A DNA stretch of 64,000 nt from Hyposmocoma kahamanoa (GCF_003589595.1 NW_020653945.1:7566458-7630457); one strand, 5' to 3'. Shown: positions 45,001-56,199, counted from the stretch's first letter. Numbers and translations are program-made. Notes: generated by a model from the sequence alone, not told the origin.

Positions 45001-46169
45001 TTGTTTGAAGTAAACAGTTTCTCTACGTACTTTTAACATATTGTTCCCTGCAAATAACTAGTGTAATATGTGTATACTTGTTTTTTTCAAACAAAGCAAC
45101 GTTTCAGGCCCTTCACATGTCGTATGGTCACGACTGACTGTACGGGTACATACTAAGCTTGAAACCAATGTCTTAAGAGTGAAACGAGTTAGAATGAAAA
45201 CGAAATTACATTTCTGAGTAATGAGGTAAGGCAGGCGATGTGATGGCGTTGAAAGCGACAACTCCGTGAGCTGAGTGTCAAGCAGAGGCGTGTTAAGAAT
45301 CTACAATCGCTCCTGACCTTATGCTGAGTTGGGCTGGTTTACTAGCCACTTTATATAATTCTAAGAAGTACCGATATTTTATTACGTCGTTAAAATAATT
45401 TACTATGGTAATATTATCTTTTGCGAAACATGTATCAGGTTATACGGTGTTACGTACTTATTTTAAGTAAGTATGTTTCAAAGAAAATACATAATGTTTA
45501 AAAATCTTAAGTTGTCATAATGATTTAGCGTGGGTAATACGAAATGAGTATAGATTTATAGTAGATCTATATAGAGTGAGATCATGAAATTGAACATTTA
45601 CAGAACAAACATACTTTCTCGTTATTTCGATATAGACCAATCTGTTCGTATCCATTAACAATATAGCAGCCATAATACTTAACCAGATAGAATTGGTTTA
45701 TTGCCTTTTAAGTATCATTGCGAACAATCAGCAAGGAAGAGAATTTTTAGATCAATTTAACACCGATGCAAATAAATATTGATAATACTAAGTAGTTTGT
45801 AAACAGTTTAAAAAAATATCGTTATGACTGAAGTTATGACAGACGTTATTACTTTTTACGCTTTGGACGCTGCCTCAGGAGATTCCGAGTTCAATTTCAA
45901 GTAGGATCAATTTGGGAAATGAGCTTTTCTAAATTGGTTCTGATCTGGGTGTTGTCTAGGTAGTGCCTCACAGTGAATTCCTTTGTTCTGATGTTCATAG
46001 TAACTAGTTTGAGACCAGATAGTTAGTCTGGTATATAATTTTTGGGAATAGCCTGTAAGGGGTACTCACCATCGCTACTACATCTGGAGTCAACTTTCCG
46101 CCTCTTTAGTTTGAGGTCTTGGAACAGACTCATGTTGTCCAGGTCACACGGGCCGCGGCTGAGTGTCAT
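29579..46169 (-). CDS. HR4: Nuclear hormone receptor HR4 (GCNF-related, NR6A group)
   Basis: DNA-binding orphan receptor of the insect ecdysone cascade, related to vertebrate GCNF. Coding exons, in transcript order: 46169-46070, 39639-38533, 38458-38244, 38159-37764, 36935-36743, 30433-30318, 29659-29579. They join to 736 codons (735 aa). The N-terminus MTLSRGP and [20 protein letters not shown] matches lepidopteran HR4 from memory. A long Pro/Ser/Ala-rich region follows. The C4 zinc-finger domain spans about 334-399 (CMIC, CEGCKG P-box at 351-356, CQYC), then the HR4 extension [20 protein letters not shown]. The ligand-binding domain covers about the last 200 residues, ending [16 protein letters not shown]. 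All eight zinc-binding Cys are present. Introns are 74 bp and 84 bp around exon 3, but 6.3 and 6.4 kb elsewhere. Confidence 0.93.
30650..31300. promoter_or_regulatory. CpG-rich, CRE-containing patch inside an HR4 intron
   Basis: GC- and CpG-rich block in otherwise AT-rich DNA. It holds two full CRE palindromes TGACGTCA (30718-30725 and 30898-30905), CGCGCG runs, and GC-rich sequence to about 31300. It lies in the 6.3-kb intron between two ligand-binding-domain exons. It is a candidate enhancer or internal promoter by composition only. No new coding exon was found beside it. Confidence 0.35.
32060..32155. repeat. Partial copy of foldback repeat family B
   Basis: AAAAAATAGTTTCATTTTCA followed by CGCGAAAACCTAAGAACTCG, the same junction as at 49005-49050. 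It directly abuts a family A copy. Confidence 0.5.
32190..32420 (-). repeat. Retroposon family A copy, reverse orientation
   Basis: Shares GCCACTGCGCCCGTCACC, AAGTTGACAAGTCCCACGTG and the distal AGCGGCAGAAATAGGTAAG block. The A-tail end is lost. It lies in the 6.3-kb HR4 intron. Confidence 0.7.
32769..32905 (+). repeat. Fragment of a common lepidopteran dispersed repeat
   Basis: AATATTATAAATGCGAAAGT, followed by ACGCCTAAATCGCTGAACCA and GACATAGGCTCCTTTTTGTC. This is a widespread pattern in butterfly and moth genomes. The class is uncertain. Confidence 0.55.
33038..33097. repeat. (TA)n-(CA)n-(TA)n microsatellite
   Basis: A run of about 17 TA units, then ACACACACACACA, then TATATATATATA. It lies in the HR4 intron, next to a reversed SINE. 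Confidence 0.95.
33130..33335 (-). repeat. tRNA-derived SINE, reverse orientation (second family)
   Basis: On the minus strand, AGTAGCCCAACATCTTGCGC is followed 30 or so bases later by GGTCCCGGGCTCGATTCC, a good B box. A Ser/Thr-rich open frame on the plus strand is a by-product. It does not fold as a tRNA. Confidence 0.55.
35207..35505 (-). repeat. Retroposon family A copy, near full length, reverse orientation
   Basis: Runs from the T-run and ACCAAGTGACGGGACGAACA through the core to GTTCTACTGCTATTAGA at the far end. It is useful as a consensus copy and lies in the 6.3-kb HR4 intron. Confidence 0.75.
36633..36654. repeat. (GT)n microsatellite
   Basis: About ten GT units, roughly 90 bp past the 3' border of HR4 exon 5 in transcript orientation. 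Confidence 0.95.
39700..41500. promoter_or_regulatory. CpG-rich region upstream of the HR4 DNA-binding-domain exon
   Basis: Patches at 39750-39840, 40050-40190, 40705-40935 and 41350-41470 are strongly CpG-rich. They lie just 5' of HR4 exon 2 in transcript sense. This fits an alternative promoter for a shorter HR4 starting at an internal Met (residue 54, 39580). No upstream ATG in frame was found between the acceptor and this region, so the proposal rests on composition and position. Confidence 0.35.
42028..42083. repeat. Palindrome with 20-bp perfect arms and 4-nt loop
   Basis: AATATAAAACTAGTATTTCC (42034-42053), loop ATAC, then the exact complement to 42077. After one mismatch the pairing resumes for five more bases (CAGTT/AACTG). 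It directly abuts an S1 SINE. Confidence 0.9.
42078..42300 (+). repeat. tRNA-derived SINE copy (family S1)
   Basis: AACTGCCACCGTGGCCGAAC at the A-box end and GTCCTGGTTGTGATTCCAG at the B-box position, then the GT-rich body. It is closest to the copy at 2711. It lies in the 6.4-kb HR4 intron. Confidence 0.7.
42359..42418. repeat. Perfect 28-bp palindrome with 4-nt loop
   Basis: Arm 42359-42386 is exactly complementary to 42391-42418 around a TAAT loop. There are no mismatches. Confidence 0.95.
42426..42453. repeat. Perfect 12-bp palindrome with 4-nt loop
   Basis: CGCTAGTCTGGG, loop ATTA, then CCCAGACTAGCG. It starts 8 bp after the 28-bp palindrome and runs into a second short one (CGAGATCTCG). 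Confidence 0.9.
43089..43183. promoter_or_regulatory. Cluster of six TGACGC motifs and two CACGTG E-boxes
   Basis: GCGTCA/TGACGC occurs at 43089, 43098, 43129, 43146, 43169 and 43178, and CACGTG at 43158 and 43174. All fall in 95 bp within a GC-rich block of the 6.4-kb HR4 intron. TGACGC is a bZIP/CRE-type half-site and CACGTG a bHLH site. It is a candidate enhancer. Confidence 0.4.
44699..44980 (-). repeat. Retroposon family A copy, reverse orientation
   Basis: Shares GGTGGTAAGCGACA, GGGCACTGCCACTGCGCCCG and the distal GAGCTCTACTGCTACT end. It is followed at about 45060-45145 by a family B fragment (TTTTTTCAAACAAAG, CAGGCCCTTCACA). Confidence 0.7.
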
Positions 46170-47829
46170 TATTCCTGTAACAAAAAAAATACAATGTTAA
46201 CATTCATTAAATTGAAAATCATGAAGATGTATTTCAATATATGAAACGCTATTTTCTTGCTATTTTTATTTTGACCTTTGTCTAAATTATGAAAAGAGCA
46301 TTAGTAGATTGTTGTTCACTACATATTTACATAATGCTTAAATATTAGATATTTAGATGATGACAAAAATAGACATAAAAATCTGTTAGAATGTTTATTA
46401 TCCTGTACAAAATGTAAAGAAAATAATTTTATTTATAAGTGTGTACTTTAAGGAGCGTGCAAAACTATAAAATCTCATTCGTCACGCCAGGTTGAAATGT
46501 ATTAATATTATTTTAACATTATTTTATTTTTAATCATTTTATTTATCTTGTTTTTTGTAATTTTATTTATGTTCATCGTTCTTAATAATTTTATTATTTT
46601 TAAATAACATTACTTACTGGAATTTGGAGACATTTCTGGATTTTTAACGTAAAATGGTCCAGAAACAACAGGGTAGCGCACGTGCATGCTTCTTTCACCT
46701 AAAGCCATTTTCGTAAAATGACCTTTGCTACTTTCTAGGTCATGGGCTACCCTATATCTATATATTTTGTTTTTAAAAAGGTTCAATGTCACAACCTTTC
46801 ATGGCGAAGTAAGGTGACTACTATGGAAATCCGCGCGCGGAGCTGAGTTTTATTTCAGGTGTATTTATACGAGTTTCATTCTTTTACGTATAGCGTTGAT
46901 AGTGAGTCGTAGTGCTACGTCGCATTTTTATTATATGATGGAAAAATGAGCCGTATACGCTACATTGTTAGTTGACGTAATATTTAGATAGAATCGTGAC
47001 GTCATTTGCTTTTCTAGGTGACGTGGAGATCAAAGTAATAAATAGTTTTTTAACTAAATTTGATGACTAACTACACTTATTTTTCGAGAATGTGTAGTAA
47101 ATGAATAACTAGCACGCGCGCATGTTTGTATAAATTTTATAGAGTCCACAGAGTACAATGGTTTCGATTGATCTAAAACAAGATTTGAAAACGTAATTGT
47201 TTCTAAATCGTAAATTTTCCGTGTCGTGCCGTCCATTACGATGCATATAAAATGTTACTTTACTATAATTTATTGTTCAATAAATCCAGTTCACTGTACT
47301 TGAAAATAAAGAAATGACTACATATACATGATATTCACTAAATTCAATTCTATTTCACGTCTCTCCCGATTCCTAAATATATAGGTTCTTCACCTTGGTG
47401 CCATTGTTTTGTTAATGCCGTCTCTAAATGCGTCTACTGAACATTCGCGGTAATGACATTAGCGCACTGATAAAAATGTGTTTTCGTTTGGAGTCTTCGA
47501 ACGAATTTAAATTGCAGAGTTCAATGAATTTGTTGGTCGTTCTATTATTCTTTAATCATCTGGTCAGTATTGCTAATACTGTCCATATTGCCTTTTTATC
47601 AGTAGGCGCATGCATTTAATATTGATAATTTTTCGTTATATACAATAATAAGACACTCGGGTACAGGTTAGTGAACTGATGATGTATATAAAATACTAAG
47701 ACGACAGAAGTGAAAGATATTTGTGGTAATTTTAGTATCTACTATAAAAACTTTTCAGGATTGAGCTGAATGGCAATCAGGGCTGGTGAACTCGATGTTC
47801 AGGCGCCTATTTTGAGTGTGGTGGATGCA

Positions 47830-47945
47830 GGGTCCTCCTCGTGCCACCCAAGATGCTCCAAGAATCTCAGCACCCTCCAGGATGTACGCGACCGTTTCCT
47901 TCCCTGCCATGCACGCCTTGCAAAGAGCTATCCGTGATACTTAGA
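47830..47945 (-). pseudogene. Internally deleted LINE zinc-tail fragment
   Basis: Minus-strand ALCKACMAGKETVAYILE then ILGASWVARG resembles the fragment at 20636-20835, with the section between the zinc motif and the final helix deleted. It lies in HR4 intron sequence. Confidence 0.5.
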
Positions 47946-48854
47946 TTGAAAAAGTGTTTATCATATCGACCATGACCTGCAAGAGCGGCAGTTGGAAAAC
48001 ATAGCTTTTCTGAATGCGTTATCAACGTGCGTCAGAATGGTTGAAATTAGAAGGACCATTTTTATACCAGGTAAAACAAAATTAACGTACCTTTGGACAT
48101 TATACGTAAGACAAGTTGTTTATGTGACATTGACGTAGGATATTAAAAACTGCGCGCAAAAGAATTTAGCGTGCAGATTGATAAGAAACGTGAGTCATTC
48201 AAACGTCATGGCGTCTTATGAACACTTTCTTTGAAAGCGTGGTAAATGCGTTTTACTGTTACTATGTAATGTTACTACATGATTTTTGATCTCTTTATAA
48301 TTTTTACAATTGTGTATTCATTCAATAATTTCTTTATACATGTATTATATACCTCTTCCTAAAAGTATATGATAGTTGTATTTATTAAACTTTTTGGTAG
48401 GTTTTACCAAGTCTATTTAAGTAACAAATGAACAGTTGATATAAATTAATTATGGATGCGTACAGAGCTTCTTTTGAAAATCGATTTCTGATCAAAGAAA
48501 GTTTTATTTTCACAAAAATACTCCTATTAGTGGTAGCAATCAGCTGGACGTAACAAGCAATAATAATTGGACCGAAAATTCCACCAATATCTCCAAGTGC
48601 AACGTTCTGAATAGTATTTCGTCAACAACAAAGATAAATGAACTCTAGTCGGTCTAAAATAAACTCGATTGAGTCAAAGACCTTGATAATGGCAAGTAAA
48701 TAAAGGCTAAAAAGTGTGTTCAGGAGATGTCGCGGCTTTTTTTCGTGCGCCCGGGTGGGCAGTCGAGGCCGGCAAACTTCCGCGTGATGCTGTAGGAAAT
48801 GGATTATGATAATGAGCTCTTAAGGATACACTGCTAATTAAAAAATATGTAATA

Positions 48855-49016
48855 TAGGAAATGAAACTATTTTACGAATCTAAATCGCGTATATTTTTTA
48901 TTTGTCAGGGAGCCGTGTCCATACGACGTGTAAAGGGCCCGAAACATTGGTTGGTTTGGAAAAGCAAATACACCTACGCGATTTATGTAAATTAAAAAAA
49001 TAGTTTCATTTCCTAT
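48855..49016. mobile_element. Foldback repeat family B, full copy
   Basis: Inverted ends TAGGAAATGAAACTATTTT and AAAATAGTTTCATTTCCTA. The next blocks also pair (AAATCGCGTA against TACGCGATTT). Target duplication is unclear. Partial copies lie at 3225, 19040, 22845, 32060 and 45060. Confidence 0.65.
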
Positions 49017-49055
49017 GTATAACAATTCCGAAAACCTAAGAACTCGAAATTCATC

Positions 49056-49315
49056 AGTAGAGATCCTTGTGAAAGAGTTCGTCCAGGGAAGTACTGCCAC
49101 CTTACCTATTTCCGCCACCAAGCAGTTATGTTAGCATTACTGCAAGGGTGCTTGTCAACTTACGTCTCAGGGTGACAGGGGCGCAGTGGCAGTGCCCCTC
49201 AGATCTTTGCGATTTAAAGCTCTGAGTGGCACTGCAACTACTATGGACAGGAGTGTAGCTTACTATGAGAAGCACGACTTGTTCGTCCCGTCACTTGATA
49301 TTATAAAAAAACATC
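49056..49315 (+). repeat. Retroposon family A copy
   Basis: Runs from AGTAGAGATCCTTGTG to GATATTATAAAAAAAC. It follows family B with only about 40 bp between, the same order seen near 32.1 kb. The two may therefore belong to one longer element. Confidence 0.75.
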
Positions 49316-50240
49316 GATTGTATGAATTTTTAAATAGTGTTCTACTAATTACGGGTAGGTGGCAAAATGATTGTAATTACTGGCACTTCAGAAGGTGTTC
49401 CAACGAGGTTGAAACCCCGCACATCTGCTCACCTTGGCAATTCCTAAAGGAATTCCTTAAATTTTTATACCCTTCGGAATGGACGATGAGTATTCGTTAC
49501 AGTTTCAAAAATATAGATATTGAATGTAATCTACTAAGACTGTTATAATAATTTATGGAAAAGAGGACATCTAAGCAAACGTAACTAATAAATATGTAGA
49601 TTTTAGCATTTGTGTAATATATTGTAGAATTTGTTATTTTAATAATAAGCAACTATGAAAAACTCAACAGCGAAACTTTATATTTTTGTTACCCTTGACT
49701 TTTGAGAATTACCTTTATATCTGGACATAATAATTGATGGTAATGAATAGTCAGGAGCAAAAGTACTATGATATTGAGGTGGATTTGCTTAGTGGGTGGT
49801 CAAGATACCGAGCGAGTTTGCCTGTGCGCCGGACCGTACTCACGTACAAAACATTGGATTTGAACTTGAGAGTGCAGCGCGGAAGTACCTATGTGCGTCC
49901 TCAGTGGAGGTCAGTTGCTTGACCGTCTGAGTTTGCTTTCGGCTTTGTTTAATTACAATATGACACGTGTAACCGTCCAAACCTCGGTTTTAAATATTTA
50001 TTCGTTCCCTTCGAAGTTGATTCTGTACGACCGTAAAACAAATGAATGTGCTGGCAGATACCGTGCAATATTGGCGTAACTGTATAAATGGGGAACTCTG
50101 CCAGCATTTTGTGCATCCCATCGCGGGGATCGTCCTTTTCGTCTAGCCTCGAATCCTAATATTGAAGCTCTCAATTTATGTTAGCGCTGTGCACCTTTAT
50201 AAATAAAATACGTAATAAACGACGTGAGCTTTGTAAATGG

Positions 50241-50490
50241 GTAACCTATCACAAAGTCGAAATTTCTTTGTCCGAAATAACGTTACTTCGAATTTTCATT
50301 ACACCGAAAACCGAATTATAACGAAACAGGATATGTTTTTCTTTCGGAATATGTTGAATGTTTATCGCAAAGACACGATTAGGTTCGTTTAGGTTACGTT
50401 AAGTTAAGTTTCAAAAGAAAAAACATTTTTCTCTCAAATTACTTTCCAGGTTATGAAATTTCGACCAAACGTTATTTCTGGAAAATGTCG
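50241..50490. repeat. Inverted-repeat family D, copy 2
   Basis: Reverse orientation relative to 13192-13440. It shares GGTAACCTATCACAAA-type ends, GTCCGAAATAACGTT, ACACCGAAAACCGAATTATA and ACGTTATTTC. It is more diverged at its right end. Confidence 0.65.
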
Positions 50491-51544
50491 TGTCGGACTC
50501 TTGTAAATGATATTTGGTTAGTTTGTACGTTACACACTTGACATAAAATGCATTATTCTACGTAAAACTCGTTACAAAAATACGCATCCATTCATAATGT
50601 ACGATCTAACTAGAGTACTACTCGATTTTGAGTATGTTTCAGGGAATTGACATAGTGTAAAGACCACGGTAAAATATAATAAAACACAAATTCAATAATA
50701 AAACAGTTTGATCCTCAATAAAACTTTGTTTTTTTTTTTTTGCGTTATGTTTTGCGTAATAATTTTACCATGAACACTAGGTGTTCCTAAAGTTGATAGT
50801 AAAAATTATGATTGTAGAAATTATTTACTATTGTAAAAGCAAAATAATGAAATTAATTATGAACTACTATATTAGACTTTATGAAAAGAAAACTTACGCA
50901 GCATGTTATTGTGCTCATGGACCTTTGTTTAAAATACTGGTTTTTTTTTTCAGAAATTATATTAGTTTTGATATAAAACATAAATCAAATATTTTGAAAA
51001 TTTGGATAATTTGGTCTATCTTTTATTTTTCTTTTAACATAACACAGCGAGATGCGAAATAACTACGCGTTATATATATAATTTGCATGCTTCAACCTTT
51101 TGCAAGTATTTCTCTTAGCATAGTTCGACTTTTTACTTAACAGATCAATGTGTATTTTTCTCATTGTTATCAATCCACGATCATCCTATCAGATATTGGG
51201 CTGTGTACCATCACGCTAGCTCAACGAGGATTGTCGAAGGGTATTTTTCTTTAGTTTCGTTATGCAGTACAACATTGAAAATGAATGTGAAGGAAATTAC
51301 ATTACACATCATACAAACAAATATAATGTATGCACGAATTAATTTCGTGCCGGTTTTATTCGTAAACTGCTTCCCACTAGATAGTCGGAAGTATTCAGAA
51401 ATGTAGATGTCCTTACCATTGAGAATAAAAACCATATCTATAAACAACATATTATATCAAATAGCATACTTCGCATCAAGTTGTGAAATTCATTTACCTA
51501 TTGTATTCCTTAGGTCAAGGCTTTTAGAAGAAAATAAACAGATT

Positions 51545-51780
51545 TGACGGTCTCCGTGGTCGAGTAGCTTGCACACCGGTTTTCATAGTGTCGCCATCTC
51601 TGAGATCCCGGGTTCGATCCCCGGTCGGGTCAGTGTAGAAAACTAACTTTTCTATATAGTCTCGGGTCTGGGTGTTCCTGGTACCGTCGTTGTTTCCGAT
51701 TTCCATAACACAAGTGCTTTAGCTACTTACTTTGGAATCAGAGCAACTTAAGTGATGTTGTCTAATGCACACGTATACTA
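51545..51780 (+). repeat. tRNA-derived SINE (third type)
   Basis: GGTCTCCGTGGTCGAGTAGC (A-box region) and, about 45 bp on, CCCGGGTTCGATCCCCGG (strong B box). The body includes TCGGGTCTGGGTGTTCCTGG. The promoter motifs are well preserved, suggesting a young copy. Spacing is longer than in a true tRNA. Confidence 0.7.
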
Positions 51781-51798
51781 TGTATGTTTTGTATTGTA

Positions 51799-52102
51799 TT
51801 TTAACTCACTTTAAAGAAAGGAGGTATTCAATTCGACTGCATTTTTTGTGAGTATATTATGCGGTTACTCCGACATTTGCGAATCGATTTCGATGTTATT
51901 TATATTGGAGAGAGGTTCCTCAGTAGTGGTCTCATTTAAATTTGAAGAAAATATTTCACCTCTAAGGATGGCAAATTAGGGGATGAATCCAAACCGGATT
52001 CATCCCCTAATTTTGAGAAAGATTGGATTCCGTTAACCGATTTCAATAAAACTTGGCAAAGAGATGTAGTTCCACGGGCTTTTGAGGTCGGTTTTTTTTT
52101 TC
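51799..52102 (+). repeat. Dispersed repeat family C, copy 2, carrying a palindrome
   Basis: Shares GGAGGTATTCAATTCGACTG, GTAGTGGTCTCATTTAAATT and the GAGGTCGGTTTTTTTTT end with 17095-17537. A perfect 18-bp palindrome with a 5-nt loop (51973-52013) interrupts it and is absent from the other copy. Confidence 0.65.
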
Positions 52103-54159
52103 AATTAAATTATAATTATTTTATTAATTAATGCAATTATATTATTACATTTGTATACAATCATTTGTGAATATCCTCCCTGTTGCTTTTCATTGTTTTC
52201 AAAGTTTTTAAAGTTTGTTTTTTCACCTCAATACATTGAGGTGACAAAACACATTGAGGTAATAATACATTGTGATGATAAAAGATTTCAAACTACAGTC
52301 TGGGGACATTTATTCCTCTAAAGCAAGAGATAAGCCTCGGTTGTTACTTGTCTTTTGTCTTCTGTTTGTCTCGGTATTTTGTTTTTGTGTGCAATAAGAG
52401 TAAATTAATTGTATTGTGTTAATATTAATGAAACGTGTTTGATTATCGATTTAAGTTTTATCTTTATCCTTTACCCTTTATCCTTTTTTGGGATGTTAAA
52501 GGCACTAAAACTAGCCATAAAGAGCATATGCTTTAAAGTAAAACGGTTTTGTTTAGAAATGTATAATTTGTTACAGTATTACAATTACAATATTACAATT
52601 ACAATATTACAGTTTGATATTTCCTCATCAATATTTTTAAAATAAATAAATAACGTTGAAGTAAAGAATTTTTCGTTCAAGAACATGTTTGTTTGGAAGT
52701 CATTGACCGGAATGATGTTATATGGATGGACGGATGATGTACAAACATATTTGATAAAGCTGAAATGAAGTTACCTTGTATAAGGCTTAATACTCAATTC
52801 AATTTATTATAACGTACTTAGATTTATTATACTTGGTACATTGCTGTTGACTTGCATGCTTCTCTATGTCAACTTTTTACGTTACTCATTTGAAACATGC
52901 GTGTGCAAATGCTAAAATTCTTAATGACTAATTTAGGACCATTTAAATTGACACTACGTTCAGATGTACACCTTATCCTTGTGAAGTTTGTACTTTATGG
53001 ATGTGACTTGCACGGTACGTGATAAAAGAATTTCCGTGCTAGATATGCTCACTTTCCTGGATATTCCACGATGGGTAGTCTACAAACAAGGTTGCTCTAA
53101 CAAAAATAAATACTAATGCATCGCGCAGATATTTGGTCAGTCAGATGCATCATAGATGGCCAAGAAACTACATTAAATAACCTGTCAAATCAAAACCACA
53201 AAGAAGGATACAAAGAATTAATCGAAATTTAAAATCTATAATTCCATTAATTGTTGATCTGCTGGTATCTTCAAGTATCTTCTTAAGTACAAAAGTAGTG
53301 ATTCCGTCTCAATGCGTCGATTCAGGAAGTGTTTGTTCCGGGCAATGTCAGTGTTTCGACGAGGTCGCCGGCCAATTCGGATACTTCAGTCGCTCGAATC
53401 AAGGATATTACAAAATAATGTGTCGACTCATTACCATCGTAAACGTGGGCTGAGCATGGGTATATTGTTTACCACGCATACTGTTTACTTTTTGGAACAT
53501 GTGATTAATAAAAATGTCAAAGGCTGTATCAGAAGTATATGTGAACTTAATATACTGTGTATGCAACAGCCCATTAGCTATAATATGTAGATGTGGATCA
53601 TTAAGATACAGGAAGACTAGCATGTATATTGATTCAGGAGACAATGTCAGTGTCGGCTACGAGGACAAATGCTTTGTATTCGTATTGGGTTTTTCCACAA
53701 TGTATTAAAATGTTTAAAAAATTTAATATCTCAAACATGTGCATCGATAAGTGTGCGAGAAACAAAAAATTTTGTTAAGCTATACTTTTACATAATTTCT
53801 ATAGATAAGACATCAACGTTTCTGTAATTAATTTCGAATGTATTTTGTTTTAAATTTTTCTCTGATCTCAGGTAAACAAATTAATAACACAAGATTGTTA
53901 ATTATTTTGAACTAGTAAAGTCGAATCTTTCTTATTCATAATTAAAAATGTCAATGCAAATATTTGTTAACAAAAATACACAAACACCAATGAGGCATGA
54001 AAACGTTACTTCCCGTGAAAAAATGTTGTATAAGTAGAGATCAATGAAGCTTGTATAGTTTACTACGGTTTTACGTAAATAAAGTAGTAAGGCCATTGAA
54101 GCAGATAAAGAAACGAGTATAAGGAACGTTATAAATATAAAAAAAGTCTCAATACACAC

Positions 54160-54365
54160 GTGGCGTTTGCACGCACCAATACTTATTATATTACAAATGT
54201 TTTCCCTGTTTTGTAGCTCGTCACGACTGTACAGGATTTCGGCACTAGCCACCTTAGAGGACTCAATGGCCTCCGCTGCCGTCAACGCCTTGACATTCGC
54301 GTTGCGCGTGCAGCTAAAGCGTTCTATTTTTAAACACCACTTCCGATCCCTAACATTTCCTATAA
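54160..54365 (-). pseudogene. Possible LTR-retrotransposon (BEL/Pao-like) pol fragment
   Basis: Minus-strand frame reads RDRKWCLKIERFSCTRN, then NVKALTAAEAIESSKVASAE and ILYSRDELQNRENI. The pattern (IERFS-x-TR... LTAAE-x-x-E/A... S-x-x-L) and the GC-rich codons recall the pre-integrase region of Pao/BEL elements. It has no start codon or flanking domains. Identity is weak. It could also be an unrecognised exon. Confidence 0.25.
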
Positions 54366-55970
54366 GAATGTATTAATCGTGTTAAAATATATTTGAAATT
54401 AATTTTATGCTTTGATGCTGCTTGACGGACGTTTAATTTTACAAAAGTTAGTTTTATACGCATGTTGATATTTCCAAGACAGGCAAAGTGATTTAAACTA
54501 GAGGCAAGGAAATTGAAATGGGTATACCTAAACGTCAATACAAAATGAGTTAAATATTGGACAAGGGATATATATTCAAAAACTGAAGTTTCTTCTACCG
54601 GCTAATAGACATCTATTATTATTTAGCCTCGGCGCTGGCATCCTCCCACTACAATGCTTTGAAAGGAAGCAGTGACATTAGGTACCTTTTCGCTTTCACC
54701 ATATTGGAAAGTGAGCGTAAAAAACGTATTTCGGCAACGCCAAAATGGCCGCAGTTCAGCGACCCCACGAATCATGGACCATAGACAAAGGGCGGCCATA
54801 TTGTAACGAAAGTAAAAGTTGGCTCGGTCAAAGAGTGAACTGTTATGCAGTCACGATCGTGATTCACGAGATGATTCGGGAATGTCACGGTTACTGCGCT
54901 ATTGGTCTTTGTTTCGCAACTATTAAACTTACTTTTAAAAGTGTTTTGGGGCACTGGCGTTTGCGCAATAAGACATTGAGCAAAACACGTTGAGGCTTGT
55001 AAAATATCAAAACAAAGTCGACGTGGGATGTTAGTTTATTTGTACTTAATTGTCATATATACAGGTTATATTATCTCTACGTGATTTTCAATTACCGGTA
55101 CATAGTAAAAGCTATATATAACATTTATACGCTCGAAACTTTCTATGTGGATGTGAGTTTAAAAAGAAACAACGTAATAATTTCATTTTCCGATAATTCT
55201 TGTTTGATTAAATAGAGTTACTACATGGTTAATATTAATTGAGTTTTCTCGAAAAATAATTGTTTTTATTTCATATTCCTTCGACAATAATAACCCCTAC
55301 ATTTGTGATTCTTGAATTGAAAGTATTTTAATAACAATGTACTCATATATGCAAAATAATTACATACACGAGACAAGTAAATTAATAAAATTCGAATTAT
55401 AAATTATACTTCTTATAAATAAAACATCTACTTTCAAACTGTAGTAGTAGTAGTAAACCTTTAATGGATTCGTATCAATCTGCGCTGCGCGTAGCAAAGT
55501 GCTACGCGACGTAAGTACAGCTACGGTTTTTTATGATGTTCATACGTGCGAAACACAGACCAAATAGTGGTGCGAAATATTCACTATTATCCTAAAATTG
55601 CTATTTGTGTGTTAGACAATACAAATGATTAATTAATGATTTGTTAAATTTAGTCTTACGTAAATAGTATACATATTTTTTATTGGATAACAATTGTGCA
55701 CTATTTTGTCTGTTTATAATAACAAATATAAGAAAAGAAAAAGAAAAGAAATGTATATCATTTTCATTATATACATATATATTTTGCATATAAAGCGTTT
55801 AAAATTATTAATACATGGAATTTTGAATTATACATGTGTGCGTCGTGGCGTTTGCACTCTTTGGATTGGCATTTATGTAAGTTAGAGTTTATAGTGCCGC
55901 ACGTAAATTATGGTAATATTTTTTTAATTTGAGATATCTATTTTAGTTACATTTTATGTGTAATATTTAC

Positions 55971-56076
55971 CCATTGTAGAGGTCATCGTTTGCAGTTGGT
56001 GCGCGTGAGCGGAGGCGTCATGAGCCTCGTCCGGCCCCAGCTTGTCGCCCTCCGACAGCTTGTCTATCACCAACTC
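55971..56076 (-). promoter_or_regulatory. HR4: Putative 5' exon of HR4 (alternative N-terminus)
   Basis: Minus strand, ending ATGG|GTAAAT. Joined to the acceptor at 46174, the frame runs [14 protein letters not shown], which would add 7 residues to HR4 (ATG at 55986, 742 aa). The frame stays open for 30 more codons upstream (ELVIDKLSEGDKLGPDEAHD...). There is an in-frame TAG five codons before that and a weak acceptor (GCACAG) at 56077. So it is either a first exon with 5' UTR or an internal coding exon with a further start upstream. A CpG-rich block follows at 56200-56780. Confidence 0.55.
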
Positions 56077-56199
56077 CTGTGCATCACACTACCGATCACC
56101 TTGTTCCAAATCCACCGATCACCTTTTTAATTTACGTCTCCGAAAATTTTTGGACACACCAACTCTCAGCATAGTTTTTCAAAATAGCACTGGACACGG

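Noticed and set aside
51545..51630. True tRNA gene
   Set aside because: A and B boxes are present, but the spacing is too long and no acceptor stem or cloverleaf can be drawn. Called a SINE.
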